Both the position numbers and the translations under genes were made by a program. DNA of 64,000 bases. Source: Epiperipatus broadwayi. Its lineage: Eukaryota; Onychophora; Udeonychophora; Euonychophora; Peripatidae. The notes beneath the pieces were generated by a model. That model ran no database searches and was not told where the DNA came from. It worked only from the letters and a program-made list of their open reading frames with translations. How positions within the stretch are numbered: position 1 is the first letter of the stretch; each line of letters opens with the position of its first letter. Where the stretch lies: assembly GCA_028023455.1 (NCBI GenBank), contig JAQFVV010006551.1, positions 577,001-641,000 of the forward strand, given 5' to 3'. Shown here one piece after another: positions 1-10,875 of this stretch.

Positions 1-1849
1 GGTTGAGGCATCATTAGAATAAACAATTAGACGCTTATAATATCATCCCCCTTTTATCCTACAGTCCAATAGAATTATTTATACTAGCTCTATTGACATT
101 TACTTATATTTATTAATAATAGGCCCTCCCAACTCTTAAACCTATCTTAACCACATAATAAGTAAACATCGTGACTTACGGCACGATGAAATTTAAAAGA
201 AATAAACAAAACAACAAAAAAAAAATATAAGAAAGACAAATTTAAAAGTAAAATAATTAATTGCATGAATAAATGCTGATTTTAATAATAATTTCAAAAA
301 AAATATATATTTAATTATAGAGAATGATTTGAGGAATGCTCGACTTGTTTAAATTAAAAAAAATTTATTGAATATAAAAAAAATGAAACATTGATTAATA
401 GCTTTATTTGCACGCACATACGTGCATTCTCGCACTCGCACAGAAAAGAACATATTATGCATAATAAACATGGATGATAAAATATATTTCCTTCTTTTAC
501 ATTTTTGAAATTAGGTGTGTGTTATAGTTTATCTGCGAAAGAAAAATAATAATTAGGATCAAAGTTCATAACTGGAAAAGTCCTAAGATTTAAATATGAG
601 GAACTATGTAGCATCTGATATTTTTATTTACGAAAGTTGAGATTAAAATAATAAGATTTAAATATGAGGGATTACGGATCATTTTATATTTTGATTTACG
701 AAAGTCGAATTTAATGAATTATGAGATTGCCTTTTAAAGTTTACGTAAAGAATGAATGGAAGCATTATAAAATAAAGTGTTTACCTAGGATTTTGCTTAG
801 TCTTCTGCTGCTTCTAATTTGGTGAGGGTTCGAACCTGGTAGATGATGTTTCCATAATACATGGTTATTCATTTCACATAAGTTCAGCGTAGTATGTTTG
901 GACGATTCTTGTATATTAAACGGAACAACGTCCTTGGACTGATTGGAGTACTATGTTCGGACGGTACTGTTGTTGATCATTCATAGCTGTGGAGATGTTC
1001 TGGCGGCGGAGCGTCGATCAATCACTGAAGGGTTTCTTAGCCCATCATGACGATCGACGCTCTAAATGTTAATTTCATAGTGATCATATTGGATAAACCG
1101 GATAGCAAAAAAAAAAAAAAAGAAAAGTTCTAGTTGTAGCTTCCGGAGGAATCTAGGAAAAAACTATAAGCATAAGCATAAAAAAAAAGTGTAAAAAAGA
1201 CTTTTTTTTTAGATTTAGATTCATATTTATATGGGTTGGTTATTATCTGAGGATCGAATCTCCACCCAGAGTTCAATATTCTTTGAGTTGTCGTTGGGGT
1301 CCGTGTCCTACGTAATGTCCACTCAATCCATATGCTTGAGGCAATCTTAGGTTTATGCAATCTCACATTGCAATCTCAGTTAGAAAAAATTCATACTTAT
1401 TCACCTTTTATGCATACATGTGTGCGTGTTTTAAGAGAACAATTTAACTTACATTAGTTTAAAAGTCGAGCATTTAATCTCAAAATCACTTCTATAAGCT
1501 TTTAACTTTCACCACAGTTATAATTTAAAATAAACCCCTTTTTAATTACCCCCGCGGCATATACAAGTAGAAATCACTTATTGAGATTTAAAATGGCATA
1601 TTAGTAATACTTTATATTTTATTTATTTATTTTTTTTTTAGAGAATATTATTATAGTAGATTGTATGAAAGCCTTAAACTATTTAATCAGAAATATTAAC
1701 ATTTTATTTTACAGTGTATTTTATAACGCATTGAAAGAAAACTACATTTATTTTTTATCATAAGTTGAAAGTGAAAGAAGAAAAAATATAGAGTGTTTAC
1801 ATTGCTCGTGTGTGTGCGTATATACCTGTACCGACTTTGTCTCGGTACA
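1..1849 (-). repeat. LTR, left copy (3' LTR in element sense, truncated by window edge)
   Basis: This matches 4896-6764 almost base for base. It ends at 1849 with TCGGTACA; the match to the right copy stops exactly there. The small open frames inside it have counterparts in both copies and look like chance. A palindromic GGTTCGAACC near 828, resembling a tRNA B box, is altered to GGTTTGAACC in the other copy. Confidence 0.88.
1827..1849. other. Perfect hairpin at the LTR terminus, left copy
   Basis: The last 23 bp of the LTR form TGTACCGA, a 7-base loop, then TCGGTACA: eight perfect base pairs. The same hairpin ends the right LTR at 6742-6764. It lies exactly at the LTR edge, where integrase would act, and it is the start of the LTR in element sense. 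Confidence 0.75.
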
Positions 1850-2796
1850 TATCCCCGCGATCCGTCTAAAATTAAAATGCGAGGCTTGGCATTTCAATTT
1901 TCACAATAAAATTCCTTAGTTTTGACCCCGCTTTGTGTGATTTTTTTTTTTTCATTTATTTTAGTTGACTATCCTACAGTTCAACTCCCCCTCACATAAA
2001 GAAAACGAAGTGGTAGGTCATGTGGTCAGGCTCGGATTGACACTTTACATTTGCGAACTAAACTGGGCGTGCCATAATTGGAGATATCTTGCCCAGTCTG
2101 GTACAGGCACCCCGGGTGGAAGATTGGCATGGGGATGGACCTTTCCGAAGTCCCGCGATGCAAGGTTACGAACATATAGGCATTCTCTTACGGCCTATCT
2201 AATGGAAGGCAGGAGGATGGTCATTTCCGAAGTCCCCTCTGCAAAAATACGACAACATTTACGAGGTAGCGAATAATCTGAGTTATAGAACAATGAGCAT
2301 TCAAAATATCCGAGCCCTGTACCTCCTAGCACAATGGGAAATATTGAGGGAAGGAACAATAATAGCGCACTCTCGCGATCCGGCTTTTCTTTCTTTCTTT
2401 AGGCGGCATCCGCTTCCTTTCTCCGCGTGTTTTCGAGCAACATATATTTTAGTCGAAGGCGAGCGACGTTCTTTTTAGTTTAAACTGGCTTTCAGAAATA
2501 TTAACTTATTTACCTCGAATAGTTTTCTTTAGAAGAGTTATGACATTTATTCCTTTTCTCTCTTTAAATTATATTTTTTCTCTCGTGTTTAGTTATCTGC
2601 GGTCTGCTTTGGTTTAAAATAATGTTTTATCAACCCCCCTTCCCCCCTTGTTATTGTACGATGCGATGCGATGTGTAAGTCCTTTCCGGTCTGAGGTCAT
2701 TTTCCTTCAGTTACCGTTATTTATAAAGCGTACTCCGGTAATCGTATTCCTGTGGCAAATCCGTGTTCGTCAACGTGTTTTTAGACTAATTTTTCA
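1850..2796 (-). other. Internal region between gag stop and 3' LTR, no gene
   Basis: This is the 0.95 kb downstream of gag in element sense. Two plus-strand open frames here (1965-2276 and 2293-2478) show no family motif and run against the element, so I treat them as chance. A G-rich run on the minus strand near 1987-1995 could be a polypurine tract, but it lies about 140 bp from the LTR. No reverse transcriptase or integrase motif is visible on either strand. Confidence 0.55.
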
Positions 2797-3972
2797 TCAG
2801 TATCGATCTGGTGGTAGCTTTCTTCTATATGGTTCCTGTCCCGGCCTCTCTATATGCCTTTCCCGTCCTTCCGCTCGCTCGAACTTGGCTATGGCATCCC
2901 CCATCTTGTGGATGCCCTCGTCATCCCGGCTTAGCATCATCCGCCTGATGTCTGTTGGCATGTTGTGTCTAATGGTCGAGATGATTTGCTCCTCCGTCAT
3001 GTGGTACGCCGGTAGCTGCTGGAGGCCGGCCACCTGCCTGTAATAGAACTGCGTTATCGTCTCATTAGGTTTGAGCCTGTATTTTTCATTGGTGATGTGA
3101 AAGTAGATCCCCTCTTGTCTGGTAGCATTCCAAAAGCTTCGTAGGATCTCTTCTCGATATTCTACGAACGATCTGGGCTTAAACTCGATCGTTCGCCACC
3201 AATCTCTAGCTGGCCCTTGCAGGTATGTGCTGGCAATATTGATTTTGTCTGGCTCCGGCTTTGAGGGCTCAGAAAACAGGTTCCGGGCACTCTCCACGTG
3301 GTCCATCGGACTCTCGTTTTCACCTGCCCTGAAGATCTCAATTTTTATTTGCCTTTCGGCCCATGACTGGCTCGGTTCCCGCAGGTTTATTCTCAGTTCA
3401 AATTTCTTTTCCAACTCCTCCAGACGTTTGGCCATAATTTCTCTCGGTACGTTCTGTTGTGGCTCGATTCCTTCTACCCTTCTATTTATCGCGTCCACCT
3501 TTTGTCTTACGTCTTCCAGCTCTGCCTTTGCTGTTATCACTTCAGTCTTCGTTTCTTCTATCTTGGCTTTTGCTGCACCGATCTCTATTTTTATTGAGGT
3601 AATCTCCGTCTTTACTTCGTCAATCTTTATTTCTTCCTCTTTGCTCTGGTCCTCCTCTGACTCTCCTGTGTTTCCCTTCAATAATTTTCGTATCTCCCTA
3701 ATGAATTCCCCTCTCTCCTCCTTTCTCTCTCTCCTTCTTTCTTCTTCTCTGTCCTCTTCTCTCTTCCTTCTTTCTTCTTCTCTGTCCTCTTCCCTTTTCC
3801 TTCTTTCTTCTTCTCTGTACTCTTCTCTCTTCCTTCTTTCTTCCCTATCTTCCCTCATCTCTATCATCATTTGGCTCATCATTTTAAGAAGCATTTTTAT
3901 TTCTGATTCAGCCTCTTCTTTAACATCTATTTTTTTTTGAACGTTATAGGGCTCTCCCCTGTCTCCTCCCAC
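2797..3972 (-). CDS. Gag-like protein of LTR retrotransposon (Retrotrans_gag domain)
   Basis: An intact 391-residue frame. Residues about 15-110 are a highly charged coiled coil with an 11-residue tandem repeat of the type EEERRKREEDR, encoded by a 33-bp repeat near 3740-3850. Residues about 110-200 continue as a Lys/Glu-rich coiled coil. Residues about 215-350 resemble the capsid-like Retrotrans_gag domain: a YLQGPARDWW motif, then SFVEYREEILRSFW, an FYYRQVAGLQQL helix and a TEEQIISTIRHNMP segment. I see no CCHC zinc knuckle; the C-terminus is a basic tail. The protein would form the cytoplasmic particle that packages element RNA. The first in-frame ATG at 3972 is a reasonable start. There is no internal stop, and no pol frame follows. 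Confidence 0.82.
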   Translation of the reverse strand: MGGDRGEPYNVQKKIDVKEEAESEIKMLLKMMSQMMIEMREDREERRKREEYREEERRKREEDREEERRKREEDREEERRRERKEERGEFIREIRKLLKGNTGESEEDQSKEEEIKIDEVKTEITSIKIEIGAAKAKIEETKTEVITAKAELEDVRQKVDAINRRVEGIEPQQNVPREIMAKRLEELEKKFELRINLREPSQSWAERQIKIEIFRAGENESPMDHVESARNLFSEPSKPEPDKINIASTYLQGPARDWWRTIEFKPRSFVEYREEILRSFWNATRQEGIYFHITNEKYRLKPNETITQFYYRQVAGLQQLPAYHMTEEQIISTIRHNMPTDIRRMMLSRDDEGIHKMGDAIAKFERAEGRERHIERPGQEPYRRKLPPDRY

Positions 3973-4890
3973 GCAGTATCGTTATTGCTGTCCATTTATG
4001 ATTTAATAAAGGAAAAAAAAATTTTTCCCTTTTTTTTTCTTCCCTTCCTTTCCTCTCTCTATTTATATTTAAAATGTTACAACTTTTGTTGATGCTTAAA
4101 GGAACGTGATTTTTTTTCTCTTTTCCTTTTTTTTTTTATATTTTTATTTATGATAAGAAGTGATTAATCGACGTCCGCGCCCCCATCTCCCGCTATGTTT
4201 TTTTTTCTCCTTTCTATTTATTTCGCTCTGGCTCCAAGTGTTTTATTAAAAGATTTGCGATATTGTGAATCGCTGTATTTTGTTCCATTTGTTTTTTTCC
4301 TTTTCTCCCTTTTCCTTCCCTTTCTATTCGTCCAAACTTTCGTTTATGTGAAAAAAAAAAGAGATTTTTTTTTTTTTCAGTTTTGCGTCTTTCACGAGGT
4401 TCGGCCGCTTTTGGCTAATGTCTTGATTTGCTTCTCTCCGAAACATTATTTATATTAGCCTCACGTTTGGAAGCGCCATTTATCTACCGTCCCCCCTCCT
4501 TTACACCGGCTCCCTATTAAACCGTTCATAAAAGGGATTGTGAGCTCCAAAACAAACATGATACAGCGTAAAGATTTATTTATTTTTTCTTATATCAATA
4601 GTTGTTCATTATCAACACAAGAGGGCGCCAGATACGATGATTTGATTCACAGTTTAATTTCTCGCATCACCTTACGTCATATCAAAACGATTTTGAAGTC
4701 TAATCCCTGCCCATAAGCTCAAACTCCCAGCATGGACCAATAGGGGTCACTCAGGGTCACGATGTAGTTGCCTTCAAGACTATTATTCTGGCAAATGACA
4801 CAATATTAACCAATGGATAAGAAGATCGGTTGATTAACAGATCGGTCCAAGCATTGGACGGGATCATTGGTTATTTACAACTAATACGAA
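3973..4890 (-). other. Leader between 5' LTR and gag
   Basis: About 0.92 kb of T-rich DNA (A-rich in element sense) between the right LTR and the gag start. A plus-strand frame at 4195-4458 is a phenylalanine/leucine-rich by-product of the T tracts. The stretch next to the LTR (about 4700-4890) is balanced in composition and could hold a packaging or priming signal, but I recognise none. Confidence 0.5.
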
Positions 4891-6764
4891 TGTTCGGTTG
4901 AGGCATCATTAGAATAAACAATTAGACGCTTATAATATCATCCCCCCTTTTATCCTACAGTCCAATAGAATTATTTATACTAGCTCTATTGACATTTACT
5001 TATACTTATTAATAATAGGCCCTCCCAACTCTTAAACCTATCTTAACCACATAATAAGTAAACATCGTGACTTACGGCACGATGAAATTTAAAAGAAATA
5101 AACAAAACAACAAAAAAAAAAATATAAGAAAGACAAATTTAAAAGTAAAATAATTAATTGCATGAATAAATGCTGATTTTAATAATAATTTCAAAAAAAA
5201 ATATATTTAATTATAGAGAATGATTTGAGGAATGCTCGACTTGTTTAAATAAAAAAAAAAAATTTATTGAATATAAAAAAAATGAAACATTGATTAATAG
5301 CTTTATTTGCACGCACATACGCGCATTCTCGCACTCGCACAGAAAAGAACATATTATGCATAATAAACATGGATGATAAAATATATTTCCTTTTTTTTTA
5401 CATTTTTGAAATTAGGTGTGTGTTATAGTTTATCTGCGAAAGAAAATAATAATTAGGATCAAAGTTCATAACTGGAAAAGTCCTAAGATTTAAATATGAG
5501 GAACTATGTAGCATCTGATATTTTTATTTACGAAAGTTGAGATTAAAATAATAAGATTTAAATATGAGGGATTACGGATCATTTTATATTTTGATTTACG
5601 AAAGTCGAATTTAATGAATTATGAGATTGCCTTTTAAAGTTTACGTAAAGAATGAATGGAAGCATTATAAAATAAAGTGTTTACCTAGGATTTTGCTTAG
5701 TCTTCTGTTGCTTCTAATTTGGTGAGGGTTTGAACCTGGTAGATGATGTTTCCATAATACATGGTTATTCATTTCACATAAGTTCAGCGTAGTATGTTTG
5801 GACGATTCTTGTATATTAAACGGAACAACGTTCTTGGACTGATTGGAGTACTATCTTCGAACGGTACTGTTGTTGATCATTCATAGCTGTGGAGATGTTC
5901 TGGCAGTGGAGCGTCGATCAATCACTGAAGGGTTTCTTAGCCCATCATGACGATCGACGCTCTAAATGTTAATTTCATAGTGATCATATTGGGTAAACCG
6001 GATAGCAAAAAAAAAAAAAAAAAGAAAAGTTCTAGTTGTAGCTTCTGGAGGAATCTAGGAAAAAACTATAAGCATAAGCATAAAAAAAATGTAAAAAAGA
6101 CTTCTTTTTTTTTTTTTTTAGATTTAGATTCATATTTATATGGGTTGGTTATTATCTGAGGATCGAATCTCCACCCAGAGTTCAATATTCTTTGAGTTGT
6201 CGTTGGGGTCCGTGTCCTACGTAATGTCCACTCAATCCATATGCTTGAGGCAATCTTAGGTTTATGCAATCTCACATTGCAATCTCAGTTAGAAAAAATT
6301 CATACTTATTCACCTTTTATGCATACATGTGTGCGTGTTTTAAGAGAACAATTTAACTTACATTAGTTTAAAAGTCGAGCATTTAATCTCAAAATCACTT
6401 CTATAAGCTTTTAACTTTCACCACAGTTATAATTTAAAATAAACCCCTTTTTAATTACCCCCGCGGCATATACAAGTAGAAATCACTTATTGAGATTTAA
6501 AATGGCATATTAGTAATACTTTATATTTTATTTATTTATTTTTTTTTTTTAGAGAATATTATTATAGTAGATTGTATGAAAGCCTTAAACTATTTAATCA
6601 GAAATATTAACATTTTATTTTACAGTGTATTTTATAACGCATTGAAAGAAAACTACATTTTTTTTTTTTTTTTCATAAGTTGAAAGTGAAAGTAGAAAAA
6701 ATATAGAGTGTTTACATTGCTTGTGTGTGTGCATATATACCTGTACCGACTTTGTCTCGGTACA
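4891..6764 (-). repeat. LTR, right copy (5' LTR in element sense)
   Basis: A complete 1874-bp LTR from TGTTCGG to TCGGTACA. Flanking DNA beyond 6764 changes at once to a TA run and then to A+T-rich sequence. The target duplication cannot be checked because the left flank is outside the window. In element sense this copy would carry the promoter. Confidence 0.88.
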
Positions 6765-7240
6765 ATATATATATTATATGTTGTTTGCCATGTTTTCTGA
6801 TGACTTTATTCATAAAATATTTTTCATATTTTAAGATATAGGATTATATGTTTTTGTAAATGCAATCGTGAATTTCATTATTCCACCTATCATCTCATAT
6901 AGATATCTTTTTTATTTTTTTAAAATTATTCCAAGCATAACATTTTTGACAACAGATCGTCAGCTCTCAAAATATTTTCTAAAATGAAATATTCAAATAT
7001 TATTCAGTTTGAATTTTTTTAAAAGATTTATTTGTTCACTATTGACATTATCCAGAAAATTTTAAGATGCTTTGTTTATTTCTATAGCTTAAATCCACCA
7101 AACCCTTTCTTTCATTTCATATATGATACAACTTTTGCAACCATACCTTAATATAGGTTAATTCTATTTTTTTCGGACATTTAAACCTTTTTTTTTTCAG
7201 TATAATAATCAAACAAACTAGAATTTATACTAATTTAACT
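6765..7240. other. A+T-rich flank, no feature seen
   Basis: A short TA run followed by low-complexity sequence. I see no gene or repeat match to the rest of the window. Confidence 0.5.
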
Positions 7241-7245
7241 GTTGT

Positions 7246-7352
7246 AGGCTCGTTGCTATAAATGTCGAGAAGTCAGGCAGCGACAGCTGCTTTACAAGCA
7301 GTTGTCCCAGGTTAGCAGGTTTGCTTCCCGGCTGATGCTATGACACATGAGA
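7246..7352 (+). mobile_element. tRNA-like SINE, copy 1
   Basis: A GC-richer patch with a B-box-like GGTTTGCTTCC (about 7318-7328), an upstream A-box-like segment near 7272-7290, and then CCGGCTGATGCTATGACAC and an A-rich tail. The same module occurs at 19872-19957 and 28986-29082. The shared B box, shared 3' ATGACAC and A-rich tail fit a tRNA-derived SINE transcribed by RNA polymerase III. The three copies differ clearly, so it is not a tRNA gene. Confidence 0.6.
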
Positions 7353-7359
7353 AAAAACG

Positions 7360-8740
7360 AAGAAAATATTCAACTGCTTTTATTGTTAATAATTATTTTT
7401 TTTAAAAAAAAAGTTTTCTGAATGAATTTATTTAAATCTACATCATGTAATTTTTTGTTTTTTATAATTTGTGATTAAAATAGTCCTCATGGTTTTTTTA
7501 TATATAAATTGTTTATAACTTTAAATAATGTACATGGATTAAAGCCTTTCCACAAATTATTAACAAATATTAACTTCCCAAACATGCATCTCCACATAGA
7601 AACCAGAATTTGTCCTAATAATCTTTTGGTTAAAAGCAGAAAAAAAAATGACTTCATAGTATTAACAATTATGGAACATTTCAAATGTCAATATATCTTC
7701 TATAAAGTGACTTTTATTCATTTAATCCAATAAAATTAGCTCCTACAACTTACTATGTGGGTGTATTAAAGAGGAAATAGAGATTTCTCTACACATTAGT
7801 TTAGTAGTACAATATCGATGTAAGTACGCCAGAAGATCATTGTTTTAATAATAATGTCCGTCATAAAATTTCTGAATTTCATTTAATTATTGATAAAATA
7901 CACTTTAAACATGATACGATTACTTTTGATTTAAAAACATAAAAAAAGAAAATGACTTATATTGAAAATAATTCAAATGATTTCACAATCATCGTTTACA
8001 TAGAAAAGTTTTATATGTGCAGTATTTATGAACATCCTCAAACAATTTGCCCCTGTTCCTTTCTTCCAGATCTTGTTAACACTTTCTAAATTTATAAAAT
8101 ATTTCAATTTTCGTAATACTAACATAATGAGCAAATGAAGATCAAGCAGATCTTTACTTTTAAAATATATGACCTTGAATAATATATATTTACTAGATAA
8201 TGGCTAACAAGAAAGAACATTTTATTCTTACAGATGGTGAAAAAAAACCATTCCTGATTTAAGTTTTATTTAAAAACAGATTTATCCTTATCTGCTGATT
8301 TACTGATATCAGAATATTATCCTTCTTGTCAAAATAAATCAAATCTTTCAGAATCCAAAATTTTACAATTCCAGAATGAAAATCAAGGAAAGCTAACTAG
8401 AACAAATATGTTTAAACATCTTGAATAGAATAGTAATACAACCTTTCCAATATTCTTTTTCTATGATAGGTTCAATAATATTATGACATCTTATCAGTGT
8501 TTACATCCTAATATTAGGTTTAGAGAGCTCACAAAAAAGCTTTTATTAGTATTTTTTTGAATAATGTTTTTACAATGATATCAAAAGACTAAATTTTTCT
8601 ATTACTATATTTCAAGGCACATCTTGGTAATAATAATAAACAATGTTCAATATTATTGGAGATAATAGTAGTGAATTTGTAATTCAAATGATCTGCTGTT
8701 ATAAATTTTTGAACAATACATGGACTGACTATTACAACAC
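7360..8740. other. A+T-rich spacer, no feature seen
   Basis: Low-complexity sequence with overlapping short frames on both strands near 7487-7733 that carry no recognisable domain. Nothing else is supported. Confidence 0.5.
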
Positions 8741-8744
8741 TTTT

Positions 8745-9130
8745 TTAAAACAGGCAAAATTCTCTATACATATTGCCACTCAGTGCAAAACCAGAGTAAT
8801 CAATGGATGCCAGAAGGCTTGTGCATAAAATCTCCATATAATGACTACTCATCTAATATCCCCAGACTAGTTTCTGTCTTGTGGCCATCATCAGTGAGAA
8901 GCCTTGGATCTGAGAGCACTGCACCTAGATCTTAGGATCTAATGCAACCCTCCAGTAGCCACCTTTTATCTCTACTTAACTACAAAACTATGAGTCTTAA
9001 ATTGAAAATGCCATAATATTTTTAATCCAAGCTCATTAACTTATATAGTCATGTAGGTCTAAAATCAGTTCAGTACCTATACATTTTGGTGTCTTTGGTT
9101 CTTTAATAACCATAGCCACTGCTATCCTAT
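8745..9130 (-). mobile_element. Family A hammerhead repeat, copy A1 (single orientation)
   Basis: The most complete family A copy in one orientation. In ribozyme sense (minus strand) it runs from a segment near 9100, through TAGATCCTAAGATCTAGG-like sequence and a hammerhead motif, to a 3' end reading GCCTGTTTTAA at about 8745. The same order of blocks recurs at 9155-9640, 10475-10875, 14868-15094, 26577-26990, 28425-29292 and 50936-51105. It encodes no protein. The next copy starts close by at about 9155. Confidence 0.7.
8853..8907 (-). ncRNA. Hammerhead ribozyme motif, family A1 (type I)
   Basis: On the minus strand: a stem I strand with CCAA then UUCUCA, intact CUGAUGA, stem II (U-A, G-C, one mismatch, C-G) closed by a CACAA loop, intact GAAA, a self-complementary ACUAGU stem III, the GUC cleavage triplet (plus 8865-8867), then UGGGGA pairing back to UUCUCA. 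UGGC/GCCA would be the undamaged stem II of the family. All conserved core positions are present. Confidence 0.72.
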
Positions 9131-9154
9131 TAGGCAGAATTGGTTTAAGCCAAT

Positions 9155-9640
9155 AAACATCACATGATCACCATTCTTATGCTTGCTTATAACTGTAAAA
9201 CAGGCAAAACTCTTTATATGTATTGCCACACAGAGCAAGCCAGAGTAATCAATGGATACCAGAAGGCTTGTGCAAAAAATCCCCATCTTTGGATTAAAAA
9301 ATTATGATGTTTTCAATTTAAGACTCATAGTTTTGTAGTTAAATAAAGATAAAAGCTATCTGCTGGAGGGTTGCATTAGATCCTAAGATCTAAGTGCAGT
9401 GCTCTCAGAACCAAGGCTCTTCCCTGACAAAGGCCACAAGCCAGAAACTAGTCTGGGGATATTGGATGAGTAGGCACTAGATGGGGATTTTATGCACAAG
9501 CCTTCTGGCATCCATTGATTACTCTGACTTGCACTGAGTGGCAATACATATAGAGAAATTTCACCTGTTTTAATAACAGTTATAAAAAAGCATAAGAAAT
9601 GGTGATCAGGTGATGTTTATCGGCTTAAAACACTTTTTTT
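9155..9640. mobile_element. Family A foldback copy A2
   Basis: A short minus-sense segment (about 9155-9293) is joined to a long plus-sense segment (9294-9640). Both outer ends are the family's 3' end (AAGCCAATAAACATCACATG at the left, its inverse at the right), giving inverted ends of about 140 bp. The junction abruptly changes from sequence downstream of the ribozyme to TTGGATTAAAA, which lies well upstream of it. Confidence 0.68.
9411..9465 (+). ncRNA. Hammerhead-like motif, family A2 (core mutated)
   Basis: It has CCAA...UUGG outer pairing, a three-pair stem II (GGC/GCC) with a CACAA loop, GAAA, palindromic ACUAGU and GUC followed by UGGGGA. The core reads CUGACAA instead of CUGANGA, losing conserved G8, so it is probably inactive. 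Confidence 0.6.
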
Positions 9641-9884
9641 AGACAGAAAGTTATTATAAAAACATTGATATACAAATGCTCTCATAATTGCACTATATGT
9701 ATTATGTTATAAAAGGAAATCAGAATGTAATAATGTTATTTTACTTGAGCACTTGCAAACACAGATTTTTAGATAGATCATAAATTAAAAAATAAAATTA
9801 AAGTTGCATTTAAAAATCCCTACTCCAAACATTCTGACATAAAATGTATATGCATTTACCACTCAAACAAAATTTCAATATATA

Positions 9885-9988
9885 TTAATATTAATTCTTA
9901 TTAAGTGCAATGTCAGCACGTAATACTTATATAAAGCTAAAACTTTAGTACATGCACCTTGAGTGCTTAATTTTAGCAAGAGAGACCT
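9885..9988 (+). repeat. Direct repeat, first copy
   Basis: About 100 bp, including TAATATTAATTCTTATTAAG and GTCAGCACGTAATACTT, recurs at 10236-10323. The second copy lacks an internal stretch of about 16 bp. The cause could be a local duplication or an unrecognised short repeat. Confidence 0.65.
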
Positions 9989-10235
9989 CTACAAATCATA
10001 ACATGAGATTCGACTTTATAAAAGATAAGAGGGACCCTCTTATCTCTAACCTATTTTTCTTAATTATATAGGCAAATCTAAAGCATTTTGATTTGGGAGC
10101 ATGAAGCTAATAAATTCTTCACTGATTAAGTCCACTATTTCTATTAAACATTAACATTTGCAAAATCTTTCGATTTACAATGAGTCAATATTCAGATATT
10201 AAATTTAGAAATATTTTGAATCAATTTAATGTTAT

Positions 10236-10323
10236 AAATATTAATTCTTATTAAGCGCAATGTCAGCACGTAATACTTATATAAAGCTAAAACTTGAGTG
10301 CCTAATTTTAGCAAGAGAGACCA
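10236..10323 (+). repeat. Direct repeat, second copy
   Basis: Matches 9885-9988 closely, with a deletion near the middle. About 250 bp separates the two copies. Confidence 0.65.
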
Positions 10324-10462
10324 TTAATATTAAAATTGATGATTTTACTTTTTAGTATTGTCATACTACTGAATCATATAATTTTCTTAAAAAGTGTGTT
10401 GTGAATACACATAAGTTTATTCATGAATTACTTAAAAAGAAGCAGTTAACAGTTTTTCTAAC

Positions 10463-10474
10463 AATAATTCTATT
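10463..10474 (+). repeat. Target-site duplication, left, of foldback A3/A4
   Basis: AATAATTCTATT here is repeated exactly at 10876-10887, bracketing the family A foldback insertion. A 12-bp duplication is typical of target-primed reverse transcription rather than most cut-and-paste transposition. Confidence 0.65.
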
Positions 10475-10634
10475 AAGCCAATAAACATCACATGACCACC
10501 ACTTCTTATGCTTGTGTATAACTGTTGATAAAACAGGCAAAATTCACTATACATATTGCCACACCCAGTAAGCTAGAATAATCAATGGATGCTGGAAGGC
10601 TTGTGCATAAAATCCCCATCTAGTGCCTACTCAT

Positions 10635-10689
10635 CCAATATCCCCAGACTAGTTTCTGTTTTGTGGACTTCGTCAGTGAGGAGCCTTGG
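10635..10689 (-). ncRNA. Hammerhead ribozyme motif, family A3
   Basis: On the minus strand the core is CUGACGA, allowed because position 7 is variable. GAAA, palindromic ACUAGU, GUC and UGGGGA follow. Stem I (UCCUCA/UGGGGA, then CCAA/UUGG across an internal loop) is well formed. Stem II is weak, keeping about two pairs. Confidence 0.62.
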
Positions 10690-10713
10690 ATCTGAGAGCA
10701 CTGCACCTCACTG

Positions 10714-10766
10714 ACTCCTCACTGACAAGGAGGCCACAAGCCAGAAACTAGTCTGAGGATATTGGA
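10714..10766 (+). ncRNA. Hammerhead-like motif, family A4 (core mutated)
   Basis: Same layout as A2 but with CUGACAA and a two-base shift before stem II; GAAA and ACUAGUC are kept. Probably inactive. Confidence 0.5.
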
Positions 10767-10875
10767 TGAGTAGGCACTAGATGGGGATTTTATGCACAAG
10801 CCTTCTGGAATCCATTGATTACTCTAGCTTGCTGTGTGTGGCAATACGTATAGTGAGTTTTGCCTGTTTTAACAA

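Larger units (their letters stand above)
1..6764 (-). mobile_element. gag-only LTR retrotransposon with long, nearly identical LTRs
   Basis: Two direct copies of about 1.87 kb (1-1849 and 4891-6764) enclose 3.04 kb. The only long open frame inside is a gag-like gene on the minus strand, so the element reads right to left. The window begins about 5 bp inside the left LTR. The LTRs start TGT and end ACA and differ mainly by scattered substitutions and homopolymer lengths, which suggests a recent insertion. No protease, reverse transcriptase or integrase is visible, so it would depend on enzymes from another element. I could not recognise a primer-binding site: the bases next to 4890 do not begin TGG on the minus strand. 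A G-rich run beside 1850 (minus strand) is a weak polypurine-tract candidate. The gag and leader are less A+T-rich than the rest of the window. Confidence 0.85.
10475..10875. mobile_element. Family A foldback copy A3/A4 with 12-bp target duplication
   Basis: A minus-sense arm (10475 to about 10700) meets a plus-sense arm (about 10712-10875), so the two halves are inverted and each carries a hammerhead motif. The left edge is AAGCCAATAAAC and the right edge GCCTGTTTTAACAA. The whole 401-bp foldback was inserted as one unit, because the duplication flanks both arms. Confidence 0.7.

Noticed and set aside
1965-2478. Two plus-strand frames inside the gag-only element
   Set aside because: Opposite to the element, with no recognised domain; too short to claim as genes.
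3227-3940. Plus-strand 237-codon frame opposite gag
   Set aside because: Serine/leucine/phenylalanine-rich antisense of the charged gag coiled coil; the minus frame has the family motifs.
9155-9640. Family A2 as a classical inverted-repeat DNA transposon
   Set aside because: Inversion junctions differ between copies and one copy has a 12-bp target duplication, which fits retroposition better.
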